From Pseudomonadales bacterium (GTDB lineage: Bacteria > Pseudomonadota > Gammaproteobacteria > Pseudomonadales > JAHRWD01): a DNA stretch of 52,453 bases. The DNA is taken from the NCBI GenBank assembly GCA_019090315.1, contig JAHRWD010000054.1, positions 1-52,453 on the forward strand. Reading direction: 5' to 3'. Every line of letters begins with the position of its first letter. Within the stretch, counting starts at the first letter, position 1. The translations under genes and the position numbers were made by a program. Shown piece by piece: positions 45,209 to 52,453 of the stretch. Below the pieces are notes generated by a model, which did not search any database, was not told the DNA's origin, and worked only from the letters and a program-made list of their open reading frames with translations.

Positions 45209-45463
45209 ATGAGAGTGGTTAACTTTTCAGAGGCCCGAAACAAACTAAAACAGGTACTCGATCAAGTCGTGAATGATGCCGACTGCACGATCATTTCACG
45301 CAGAGATGCGGATGACGCAGTGGTGATGTCTCTTGATCACTTCAATTCGCTAATGGAAACTGTGCACCTGTTAAAAAGCCCCGCCAATGCAGCACACCTG
45401 GCAAAATCCATTGCTCAATATCGCTCTGGTAAAGCGGAAATTCATGGACTGACCGATGATTGA
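45209..45463 (+). CDS. yefM: Antitoxin YefM
   Basis: The 84-residue antitoxin begins MRVVNFSEARNKLKQVLDQV and continues CTIISRRDADDAVVMSLDHFNSLMETVHLLKSPANAAHL, close to E. coli YefM throughout. It represses its own operon and blocks YoeB. A longer frame starts at 45176 but would overlap the operator; ATG at 45209 matches homologues. It overlaps yoeB by 8 bp. A decayed copy of this gene lies at 51014. Confidence 0.93.
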   Translation: MRVVNFSEARNKLKQVLDQVVNDADCTIISRRDADDAVVMSLDHFNSLMETVHLLKSPANAAHLAKSIAQYRSGKAEIHGLTDD

Positions 45464-45716
45464 ACTGCTGGCCTGGACAAAAGAGGCCTGGAAGGATTAC
45501 ATATATTGGCAAGGTCAGGATAAAAAAACGCTAAAGCGTATCAATAAACTGATTACCGAAACACAAAGAACCCCGTTTGAAGGTATTGGCAAACCCGAAC
45601 CGCTGAAGGAAAACCTATCGGGTTTTTGGTCTCGCCGAATTGATGAAAGTAACCGGCTGGTATATGCACTTGATGATACCCAACTGACCGTTATTTCGTG
45701 TCGTTATCATTATTAG
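45456..45716 (+). CDS. yoeB: Toxin YoeB
   Basis: The 86-residue mRNA interferase is nearly colinear with E. coli YoeB: DYIYWQGQDKKTLKRINKLI, TPFEGIGKPEPLKENLSGFW, SRRIDESNRLVYAL and the C-terminal CRYHY. Catalytic E48, R67 and H85 correspond to the known E46, R65 and H83. It should cleave mRNA at the ribosomal A site. The gene is intact and coupled to yefM. A 3' fragment of a related gene lies at 52200. Confidence 0.95.
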   Translation: MIELLAWTKEAWKDYIYWQGQDKKTLKRINKLITETQRTPFEGIGKPEPLKENLSGFWSRRIDESNRLVYALDDTQLTVISCRYHY

Positions 45717-45784
45717 AAATAGTTTTTCTGAAAGTATGAAACGTGGAAAATCGATCCATTTATATACAACCAATACGTGGATAA

Positions 45785-46234
45785 TTGATTCCGCTTAATA
45801 GCGCTGTTAAGTCTTCGCCGAGCAGTGTGGCTCTCATACTACCGACTATAGTTTTTGCACTTCTCTATTTCGGCTGGCTATGCTCGGTAGCTATAGCCTG
45901 CTCCAAAGCTTTGCCTCTCAGCCTCTATTCTTCACCTAAGCCAATGTTGGTAAGCTTAGCTTACGCACTCATATATTTAGTAATCAACGGAAAATTTTTC
46001 TCAGGTACTCATGGGCAACCCCCAAGTTATATATTTCTTTTTCACCTCGGTGCTATGGCAGCAATATTTTACTCTCTGGGTTTTACTGCCAAACAACTAG
46101 CCAAACTAGAGCAGCAGCAAAAAGTCTCGTTCTTTAGCTATTCTGGCCCATTCTTTTTGTTTTGGTTTTTTCCAATAGGGGTCTGGTTTATCCAACCTAA
46201 AGTAAATCAACTACTAGCAGGCGAAAATGCATAA
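45785..46234 (+). CDS. Hypothetical four-helix membrane protein
   Basis: The 149-residue protein has about four membrane segments (15-40, 52-68, 80-97, 118-138) and no recognised motif. The start is uncertain: TTG at 45785 or GTG at 45827, both weak. The stop codon TAA lies inside a candidate attC recombination site, as is common for integron gene cassettes. It stands beyond the yefM-yoeB module. Family and function are unknown. Confidence 0.55.
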   Translation: MIPLNSAVKSSPSSVALILPTIVFALLYFGWLCSVAIACSKALPLSLYSSPKPMLVSLAYALIYLVINGKFFSGTHGQPPSYIFLFHLGAMAAIFYSLGFTAKQLAKLEQQQKVSFFSYSGPFFLFWFFPIGVWFIQPKVNQLLAGENA

Positions 46235-46327
46235 CAAGGCCATTAAATACGTTCCAGCCGCAAAAATCGAGGCTTCCACGGGACTGCCTACGCGTTGCTT
46301 CGGCAGCCATTTATGGCAACATTAGCT
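46229..46327 (+). other. Candidate attC-like recombination site
   Basis: The site begins GCATAACAAGGCCATTAAAT, and the far end ATTTATGGCAACATTAGC is an imperfect reverse complement of it. Inner arms CTGCC and GGCAG form a second hairpin. Length (99 bp), position directly over the stop codon of the preceding gene, and the start AACAAGGC are like attC sites of chromosomal integrons. The right core reads CATTAGC rather than GTTRRRY, so the site is degenerate or only similar. No integrase gene is in the window. Confidence 0.35.
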
Positions 46328-46330
46328 GCC

Positions 46331-46867
46331 ATGAAAATCAAACACATTTTATTGCCAACCTCACTGATCATATTAAGCTCTTGCGTAACACTCTTTGACT
46401 ATCCGCCAACTTGGCCATCGTCAATTAATGAGCTCGGGCAGCAGCGTGAATTAGTAGCAGGAACTTATTTAAATCGAGGTGAAACACAAGATGGTCAAAC
46501 GACCTATCTGTCGGACTGGCTCTTTGACACAAATATAGAGTTTCGAGAATTTCAGTACCTATCACTTGCTTTCGATGAAAATAACCAAATGGTTGTAAAC
46601 GGCTCGACCACCTCTATGCCTGCACCAATTCAGTTGCCTATATTCAAGAATAATGAATGCAGAAATAATTACCTCTCAATAAATCTTCAAAGCTTTAAGA
46701 ACAGTGTTAACGCTGTGTCGCTTGGAAGCTCAAAACGGCATCTATATAAAACTGATAACCATCTGATAATAGAAAGCTCCGAGGGTGGGGTTGGAGTGGC
46801 ATTGCTAATACCAGTTGTGGCCTATGCGAACAATTGGGCACGTTTTTCCATGTTGCAACAAAAATAG
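46331..46867 (+). CDS. Hypothetical lipoprotein
   Basis: ATG at 46331 gives a typical lipoprotein leader (MKIKHILLPTSLIILSSC) with cysteine at residue 18. The longer frame from 46295 would bury the signal, so it was not used. The mature part of about 160 residues contains DWLFDTNIEFREFQYLSLAF and no family motif known to me; a late segment GGVGVALLIPVVAYANNWARF is hydrophobic. The gene lies directly after the attC-like site and may be a captured cassette. Function is unknown. Confidence 0.6.
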   Translation: MKIKHILLPTSLIILSSCVTLFDYPPTWPSSINELGQQRELVAGTYLNRGETQDGQTTYLSDWLFDTNIEFREFQYLSLAFDENNQMVVNGSTTSMPAPIQLPIFKNNECRNNYLSINLQSFKNSVNAVSLGSSKRHLYKTDNHLIIESSEGGVGVALLIPVVAYANNWARFSMLQQK

Positions 46868-47046
46868 GAACAACCGGCAACAGACCACGCTTACCACGAC
46901 ACACGAAGTAGCGATGGTTTCCTTGCCATATCGCAATACGGGACATTAAGCATCCCATCATATTCCACGGCCTTTCATCGCAAATTTGAGCGATAAGTCA
47001 GTTGCTAATATCAATACAAGCCTGTCGGATTTAAGCGCCCTAAAAC

Positions 47047-49062
47047 CTATTCGCTTTCATCCGCTTCAAAATCAACCAGCTCAGCGCCGCCCTCTACGAG
47101 ATCTCCGGGGTGGAAGTAAAATTCGACAACGGTGCCGTCGGCGGGAGCGCGAATGGTGTGCTCCATTTTCATCGCTTCCATAATGACGATGGCCTGGTTT
47201 TTCTTCACTGCACTACCGGCCTCTACGGGTAGTGCCACGATGGTACCGGTCATGGGCGCGGTGAAACCACCGGATGCTTCATCATCCTGATTTCCGTAGT
47301 CCGGTTCGATGATGCTGAACTGTACGACAGCATCCTGAGTAAACAGGCTATACACATCGTCATGGATTACCGCGTTCGCGCGGATGCGGTGACCATCAAT
47401 ATTGGCACGCAGTTCGTTACCATCAAGGGTTCCACTCACCTGTGTGCTGAGGGTTGTTTCTGTGCTGGGTATGGTGATTTCGAAAAGTTCGGTGCTGACC
47501 TCTTCAGCCAGTACATTTATTTCCGTGCCATTTATTAGCAGAGGGAAATCGTAACTATTCGCTGCACCACTGCGCCAACCATTTCCCGCATACCAGGGTG
47601 AGTTGGGTTCGCTACTTGCTGCGGCAAGGGTGGCGATATCGTGCTTGCGCTTGAGGATTAAATAGAGCGTGGCAAGGGGTGCGTAATGAAGGACGTCCGC
47701 TTCGCTTTTGTGAAATATCAGAGCGCGGTTTTTTTCGATAAAACCGGTATCAAGATCGGCCTTACGGAATGGTTCGGTTGTGACCAGGTTATAGAGGAAG
47801 TCGATATTGGTGATCATGCCGTTAATGCGGTATTCACTTAAAGCCGTGGCCATCCGGCTTAACGCACGATCACGATTTTCATCCCATACAATCAGTTTAG
47901 CGATCATCGGGTCGTAGAAAACGCTGACTTCATCTCCCTGTAATACACCGGTATCCACTCTTACGTGGGCATTTTCCGTTGGTACTTGTAGATAGGAAAG
48001 GGTGCCGGTAACGGGCAGGAAATCATTGTCTGGGTCTTCTGCATAAATACGGGCTTCAAATGAATGACCGTTAATTTTCAGTTGATCCTGGGTCAGTGGC
48101 AGGTCTTCCCCTGCTGCAACACGCAGCTGCCATTCGACCAGATCCTGGCCGGTGATCATTTCGGTGACGGGGTGCTCGACCTGCAATCGGGTGTTCATTT
48201 CCATGAAATAGAAGGTGTCGTCTTTATCGAGCAGAAATTCGACCGTACCTGCACCTTCGTACTGAATGGCTTTGGCGGCAAGTAGCGCTGCATCGCCCAT
48301 GTCTGTACGAACCGCCGGATTCATGCCGGGAGCCGGTGCTTCTTCAATGACTTTTTGATGGCGACGCTGAACGGAGCAATCTCGTTCGAACAGGTAAACG
48401 CCATTGCCGCTCTGGTCGAAAAATACCTGTATTTCAACGTGACGGGGCTGGGTGAGGTATTTCTCGACCAGCATACGATCGTCGCCAAAGCTGGACAGGG
48501 ATTCTCGCTTAGCCGCTTCCAGTGCTTCGTCAAATTCTTCGCTGCTCCATACCTGGCGCATCCCTTTGCCACCACCGCCTGCAGTGGCTTTGAGTAGCAC
48601 TGGATAGCCCATTTCATCCGCATGTTTTTTTAGCACAGCAGGGGTCTGATCATCACCGTGATAGCCAGGCACCAGGGGCACACCGGCTTTTTCCATGATG
48701 CGCTTTGCCGCAGACTTTGAGCCCATCGACTCGATTGCGCCAACTGGAGGGCCAATAAATACAATGTCATTGTCTTTACAGGCTTCACTAAATGCAGCAT
48801 TTTCCGAGAGAAAACCGTAGCCCGGGTGAATAGCCTGAGCACCGGTTTTTTTAGCTGCTTCGATAACACGATCAGCCAGCAGGTAGGATTCTTTGGACGG
48901 TGCCGCGCCGATCAGTACGGCTTCATCGGCCATGTTGACGTGCAGCGCCTGGCTGTCGGCTTCGGAATAAACAGCAACTGTACGAATGCCGAGTTTCTGT
49001 GCGGTACGGATAATCCGACAAGCAATTTCGCCACGGTTGGCGATAAGAATTTTATCAAACAT
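47047..49062 (-). CDS. liuD: Biotin-dependent carboxylase alpha subunit, MccA/LiuD type
   Basis: The 671-residue subunit combines biotin carboxylase and biotin carrier domains. The ATP-grasp carboxylase (1-445) shows ILIANRGEIACRIIRT, ATAGGGGKGMR, QVFFDQSGNGVYLFERDCSVQRRHQKVIEEAPAP (family core, here named for position about 210-243) and EMNTRLQVEHPVTE. The C-terminal carrier has the biotinylated lysine in EAMKMEH. With the adjacent beta subunit it should carboxylate methylcrotonyl-CoA in leucine degradation, but propionyl- or other acyl-CoA cannot be excluded. The liuC hydratase usually nearby is missing. Confidence 0.85.
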   Translation of the reverse strand: MFDKILIANRGEIACRIIRTAQKLGIRTVAVYSEADSQALHVNMADEAVLIGAAPSKESYLLADRVIEAAKKTGAQAIHPGYGFLSENAAFSEACKDNDIVFIGPPVGAIESMGSKSAAKRIMEKAGVPLVPGYHGDDQTPAVLKKHADEMGYPVLLKATAGGGGKGMRQVWSSEEFDEALEAAKRESLSSFGDDRMLVEKYLTQPRHVEIQVFFDQSGNGVYLFERDCSVQRRHQKVIEEAPAPGMNPAVRTDMGDAALLAAKAIQYEGAGTVEFLLDKDDTFYFMEMNTRLQVEHPVTEMITGQDLVEWQLRVAAGEDLPLTQDQLKINGHSFEARIYAEDPDNDFLPVTGTLSYLQVPTENAHVRVDTGVLQGDEVSVFYDPMIAKLIVWDENRDRALSRMATALSEYRINGMITNIDFLYNLVTTEPFRKADLDTGFIEKNRALIFHKSEADVLHYAPLATLYLILKRKHDIATLAAASSEPNSPWYAGNGWRSGAANSYDFPLLINGTEINVLAEEVSTELFEITIPSTETTLSTQVSGTLDGNELRANIDGHRIRANAVIHDDVYSLFTQDAVVQFSIIEPDYGNQDDEASGGFTAPMTGTIVALPVEAGSAVKKNQAIVIMEAMKMEHTIRAPADGTVVEFYFHPGDLVEGGAELVDFEADESE

Positions 49063-49183
49063 ATAGTGTTTCCCCCGAAGTGAGCTGCATTTGATCGCTC
49101 ACTTTATTGTGATTCTTATAACTTGAAAGATGCAGTTCTGTGCTGCGCTATAGGCTATTTTTCATCGAATAAAAACACTCGAG

Positions 49184-50791
49184 CTACATTCTGAAGATGC
49201 CAAATCTGGTTTCTTCAATTTCCTTATTGAGGCTAGCTGAAATACACAGACCAAGTACCATACGGGTATCGACGGGATCGATAATGCCGTCATCCCAGAT
49301 ACGTGCCGAGGCGTAATAGGGGTGGCCCTGTTTTTCGTACAGATCGATCGTTGGCTGTTTGAAAGTTGCTTCTTCCTCCTCACTCCAATTCCCGCCACCC
49401 CCTTCTATCTGTGCACGCTTAACACTGGCGAGTACGCCGGCTGCTTGCTCGCCACCCATCACCGAGATACGTGCATTGGGCCACATGAATAAAAAGCGCG
49501 GATCGTAGGAACGCCCGCACATGCCGTAGTTTCCAGCGCCAAAAGAGCCGCCAATAATAATCGTGAATTTGGGTACTTTGGCGCAGGCCACTGCGGTCAC
49601 CAGTTTTGCGCCGTGTTTGGCGATGCCGCCCGCTTCATATTGTTTGCCAACCATAAAGCCGGTGATGTTTTGCAGGAAGACCAGCGGGATTTTTCGTTGG
49701 GCGCATAGCTCAATAAAATGCGCGCCTTTTTGTGCCGACTCACCAAACAGTATGCCGTTATTGCCAAGTATGCCGACGGGGTAGCCATGAATGCGGGCAA
49801 AGCCACAAACCAGAGTGGCGCCGTACAGCGCCTTGAATTCATCGAACTCGGAACCATCAACGATGCGAGCAATAATTTCACGTACGTCGTAGGGCTTTTT
49901 CGTGTCTTTAGGCACTATGCCGTAAATCTCTTTGGCATCGTAGAGCGGCTCAACCGATTCTTTTACATCAAGCTGTTGTGGCTTCACACGGTTCAAACGG
50001 CTAATAGACTGACGCGCCAGTTGCAGCGCGTGGTGATCATTCTGCGCATAGTGATCGGTCACGCCGGAGGTACGGCAGTGCACATCGGCACCACCCAGTT
50101 CTTCAGCACTAACAATTTCACCCGTCGCGGCTTTTACCAGAGGTGGGCCACCAAGGAAAATAGTGCCCTGCTCTTTAACAATAATCGATTCATCCGCCAT
50201 GGCAGGCATATATGCACCACCCGCAGTACAGGAACCCATCACTACGGCGATTTGTGGAATCCCTTTGGATGACATTATTGCTTCGTTGTAAAAGCTGCGA
50301 CCAAAGTGCAGGCGATCCGGGAAGATTTCGGATTGCATCGGTAAAAAAGCACCGCCTGAATCAACCAGATAAATACAGGGCAGATTGTTTTCTTCGGCGA
50401 TGGTTTGTGCGCGAACCTGCTTGGTGCAGGTCATCGGATAATAAGTGCCGCCTTTTACGGTTGGATCATTCACGACAATCAGACATTCCTGCCCGGCAAC
50501 GCGGCCTATGCCGGTGATCAGGCTTGCGCCCGGCACATAGTCGTCGTAGCACTCCCAGGCAGCAAATTGTGAGAACTCCAGAAACGGACTACCTGGGTCG
50601 AGCAGATGTTTCAGGCGGTCACGGGGCAGCAATTTACCCCGAGCCACATGCCGATCGCGGGATCTCTGATTACCACCAAGACTAAGCTGGGCGATTTTTT
50701 CATTCAGGTCTTCGACAATGCTCTGCATTTGCGCAGCATTTTCGGCGAAATCCGAAGTACGAGTATTGATCTTTGATGTTAATACGGCCAT
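49184..50791 (-). CDS. liuB: Carboxyltransferase beta subunit, MccB/LiuB type
   Basis: The 535-residue carboxyltransferase aligns by memory with Pseudomonas LiuB along its length: [81 protein letters not shown] and the terminal TRFGIFRM. These include the two oxyanion-hole glycine regions. It transfers CO2 from carboxybiotin to the acyl-CoA. It is transcribed first, then the alpha subunit after 121 bp. Methylcrotonyl-CoA is the likeliest substrate. Confidence 0.9.
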   Translation of the reverse strand: MAVLTSKINTRTSDFAENAAQMQSIVEDLNEKIAQLSLGGNQRSRDRHVARGKLLPRDRLKHLLDPGSPFLEFSQFAAWECYDDYVPGASLITGIGRVAGQECLIVVNDPTVKGGTYYPMTCTKQVRAQTIAEENNLPCIYLVDSGGAFLPMQSEIFPDRLHFGRSFYNEAIMSSKGIPQIAVVMGSCTAGGAYMPAMADESIIVKEQGTIFLGGPPLVKAATGEIVSAEELGGADVHCRTSGVTDHYAQNDHHALQLARQSISRLNRVKPQQLDVKESVEPLYDAKEIYGIVPKDTKKPYDVREIIARIVDGSEFDEFKALYGATLVCGFARIHGYPVGILGNNGILFGESAQKGAHFIELCAQRKIPLVFLQNITGFMVGKQYEAGGIAKHGAKLVTAVACAKVPKFTIIIGGSFGAGNYGMCGRSYDPRFLFMWPNARISVMGGEQAAGVLASVKRAQIEGGGGNWSEEEEATFKQPTIDLYEKQGHPYYASARIWDDGIIDPVDTRMVLGLCISASLNKEIEETRFGIFRM

Positions 50792-51013
50792 AAAAATTTT
50801 CTCTCTGGCGATGTTTGAAAAAGTTTTTATTTAAGCTTTGTCATGCCTTCTTATCAATTGAGCAGTGTAACTTACAAATTGACCAGAGCAACAGACCTAC
50901 AAAATCGTAAAAAAACAAAACTTAAAGGCATCCTTCTTCGCGCTGCTGCGCCGACAATAATCATCTTAGGTTTCTCACTAACCGCCATACTTGCATGGCT
51001 CAAGGAGCATTCG
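50792..51013. other. Spacer upstream of liuB; no gene seen
   Basis: This stretch separates liuB from the yefM remnant. A 69-codon frame crosses it (50843-51052) and runs into the decayed yefM start, but has no family features and is probably spurious. The liuB promoter should lie here; no strong hexamer pair was found. Confidence 0.4.
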
Positions 51014-51224
51014 ATGAGAATGGTTAACTTTCCAGAGGCAGAAGCAAACTAAGGCCTCTACTCAATCAAATCGTTAATGATGACGACTGTACGATCATTA
51101 CACGTAGGGATATGGATGATGCAGTGACAGATCAATTCAACCCGCCAATGCAGCGCACGTGGCAAAGTCCATTACTCAACACCGCTCTGGTAGAACTGAA
51201 AATCATAGCCTGATAAATAATTGA
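51014..51224 (+). pseudogene. Decayed yefM antitoxin gene
   Basis: The sequence still has AGGAG and ATG and begins MRMVNFPEAEAN, then a stop. Reading on in the next frame gives KLRPLLNQIVNDDDCTIITR followed by RDMDDAVTDQFN, and a further frame gives PANAAHVAKSITQHRSGRTE. Compared with intact yefM at 45209 there are two frame changes and a deletion of about 35 bp around the SLMETVHLLKS segment. The homology covers nearly the whole gene. No YefM-type TGTACA operator is left upstream. Confidence 0.85.
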
Positions 51225-51240
51225 TGTGCTGGCCGACCCC
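51217..51240 (+). pseudogene. yoeB 5' remnant
   Basis: Directly after the yefM remnant comes ATAATTGATGTGCTGGCC, matching the yoeB start ATGATTGAACTGCTGGCC with the start codon changed to ATA. The overlap with the yefM remnant is the same as in the intact operon. Similarity fades after about 51240; a short stretch near 51250-51297 may also derive from yoeB but is too diverged to claim. Confidence 0.65.
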
Positions 51241-51415
51241 TTAGTTCTCACGCCTTGAGGATGAACCGTTTCGCATCGGATGATAAGCTGGTTACGCCCT
51301 AAGCCTGGAACATTAGTATTGTAGCTACACCAACGAACCCGGTGGCATTAACCGTACTTAGGGAAATAGTGTACCTATAAAAGTAATAATCGATAACAAA
51401 AAGAGGCAACAACCG

Positions 51416-52183
51416 ATGGCACGATTTACAGATAAAGTCGCAGTTATCACCGGTGGCGCAGGTGGTATAGGCAAGGCCGCTGGCCAATTATTCGCACGGG
51501 ATGGCGCGCAGGTTCTGCTGGTTGATCTCGATGAAAAGGCACTTCAGGCAGCGGTGAAAGAGATCGGCTCAGACCAGGTGAGCTATTGCGTAGCTGATGT
51601 CACAAAACCCGAGCAGGTTCAGGCTTATGTGGATACAGCGGTAAATCGCTACGGTGGTATCGATTGCTTTATGAATAACGCAGGGGTTTTTGGTGTCATC
51701 AAACCCATTAGTGACTACCCGATTGAAGTGTTTGATAAAGTGATTGATGTGAATCTCAAGGGTGTTTGGCTCGGTCTTAAATATGTGATGCCCGCGATGC
51801 AAAAGCGCGGTGGTGGCAGCATAGTAATTACTTCATCAATCGCTGGTGTCAGCGGCGGTGCCGGTTCGTGGGCTTATGTCGCCAGTAAACATGCGGTGAT
51901 TGGTTTGATGCGTACCGCCTCAAATGAAGGCGCGCCCCACAACATTCGGGTAAACACCGTAAACCCCACCGCAGTGGATACCGCGATGATGCGTGTTCTG
52001 GAAGACGAACTTGCCCCTGGTGCAGGAGAAGCCGCCAAGCAGCAGATCGAGACCGGCATCCCTTTGCAGCGCTACGGCAGGCCCGAAGATGTTGCGAACA
52101 TGATGGCCTATCTGTGTAGCGATGACGGAAGCTTCTGCACCGGTAGCGTGTATATGGTTGATGGCGGCAGCACCTCTTCCTAG
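51416..52183 (+). CDS. Short-chain dehydrogenase/reductase
   Basis: The 255-residue classical SDR shows the NAD(P)-binding TGGAGGIGKAAG, the acidic VDLDE after beta-2 that favours NAD, the structural NNAG, the catalytic serine in ITSSIAG and YVASK for tyrosine and lysine, and VDGGSTSS at the C-terminus. It is most like 3-oxoacyl or cyclic alcohol dehydrogenases, but the substrate cannot be told. The start has AGAGGC upstream. The gene is flanked on the left by yefM/yoeB 5' remnants and on the right by a yoeB 3' remnant, suggesting insertion into a former toxin gene. Confidence 0.92.
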   Translation: MARFTDKVAVITGGAGGIGKAAGQLFARDGAQVLLVDLDEKALQAAVKEIGSDQVSYCVADVTKPEQVQAYVDTAVNRYGGIDCFMNNAGVFGVIKPISDYPIEVFDKVIDVNLKGVWLGLKYVMPAMQKRGGGSIVITSSIAGVSGGAGSWAYVASKHAVIGLMRTASNEGAPHNIRVNTVNPTAVDTAMMRVLEDELAPGAGEAAKQQIETGIPLQRYGRPEDVANMMAYLCSDDGSFCTGSVYMVDGGSTSS

Positions 52184-52199
52184 AAGTCTGTCGGATTTA

Positions 52200-52300
52200 G
52201 TTTGTCGGCGACGATGAAATGATGGAAGTAACCGGCTGGTATATGCAATTGATGAGAACCAATTGACCGTTATCACTGTTAGAAACAGTTTCTCTGAAAA
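52200..52300 (+). pseudogene. yoeB 3' remnant after the SDR gene
   Basis: Bases 52226-52247 are identical to 45647-45668 in the intact yoeB (22 of 22). Similarity continues through the codons for ALDD/TQLTVI and past the stop codon into the downstream flank (TTAGAAA..AGTTT.TCTGAAA in both). About 15 bp encoding the catalytic CRYHY end are lost. It is the missing 3' part of the gene whose start lies at 51217. Confidence 0.8.
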
Positions 52301-52372
52301 CACGAAATATGATCTGTTAGTGCAAGACTCGGCGCTGTTCTTTTTCGCGAAAGCGTGCCCGTGCATTTGTCC

Positions 52373-52453
52373 ATGTTTGCCATGTTTGCCATGTTTGCCA
52401 TGTTTGCCATGTTTGCCATGTTTGCCATGTTTGCCATGTTTGCCATGTTTGCC
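52373..52453. repeat. Perfect 9-bp tandem repeat running off the window
   Basis: Nine identical copies of ATGTTTGCC reach the last base of the window, so the full length is unknown. One degenerate unit (ATTTGTCC) precedes them. All six frames are open through the array; the forward frame would encode Met-Phe-Ala repeats. No gene was recognised entering it. Confidence 0.95.

Noticed and set aside
50843..51052. 69-codon frame with one hydrophobic stretch
   Set aside because: Its end is the decayed yefM start in frame by chance, and the rest has no homology I recognise.
51920..52366. 148-codon minus-strand frame across the SDR 3' end
   Set aside because: Antisense to the SDR gene and the yoeB remnant; open only by chance.

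Overview
The window reads as chromosomal DNA of a Gammaproteobacterium, probably a marine or environmental lineage near the Oceanospirillales/Cellvibrionales/Pseudomonadales. The evidence is gene order: the blocks glyA-nrdR-ribD-ribE-ribBA-ribH-nusB-thiL-pgpA ... ribA-dxs and queG<->nnrDE-tsaE-amidase-mutL are those of this class. A class I fumarase, a RibBA hybrid with a dead GTP cyclohydrolase half, a PrsK/PrsR pair of the PEP-CTERM (exosortase) type, and methylcrotonyl-CoA-type carboxylase subunits also fit. No rRNA, tRNA, CRISPR array or prophage was recognised.

Layout. 1-2.6 kb: an HD-GYP protein, then an HU-family gene enclosed by two inverted copies of a 270-bp structured repeat. 2.6-7.1 kb: proS, a lytic transglycosylase, an unknown gene, and fumarase (reverse). 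7.3-11.3 kb: a two-component pair transcribed in reverse, a REC-ATPase response regulator followed by a four-PAS histidine kinase. 11.5-14.8 kb: moaB-moeA (reverse) diverging from a beta-barrel porin across a spacer holding a perfect FNR/ANR-type box. 14.8-20.5 kb: sirB-like gene, then epsB-type sugar transferase, prsK and prsR. 20.6-29.9 kb: PilZ protein, then glyA-nrdR-rib-nusB-thiL-pgpA, interrupted between ribH and nusB by a lipoprotein gene and a HigBA-like toxin-antitoxin (TA) module. 30-37.9 kb: HDOD protein, malic enzyme, a 198-bp MITE, a YugP-like protease with a membrane partner, a retropepsin-like protease, ribA, dxs, a CBS-domain protein. 37.9-45.1 kb: mutL, amidase, tsaE, a Phd/YefM-Txe TA module, nnrDE, all reverse, with queG divergent. 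45.1-47 kb: a YefM-YoeB module and two unknown genes separated by an attC-like site. 47-52.4 kb: biotin-dependent carboxylase alpha and beta subunits, then a short-chain dehydrogenase between fragments of a decayed second yefM-yoeB locus. The window ends inside a perfect 9-bp tandem repeat.

How it works together. Riboflavin synthesis is nearly complete (RibA, RibD, RibE, RibB, RibH). Several genes point to cyclic-di-GMP, surface and EPS control: HD-GYP, PilZ, sugar transferase and PrsK/PrsR. The main theme of the accessory DNA is small mobile or selfish units placed at the joints of housekeeping operons: three intact TA modules, one decayed TA locus, a MITE sitting exactly in a stop codon, and an inverted pair of structured repeats around an HU gene. 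All functions are inferred from sequence recognition; no database search was run.
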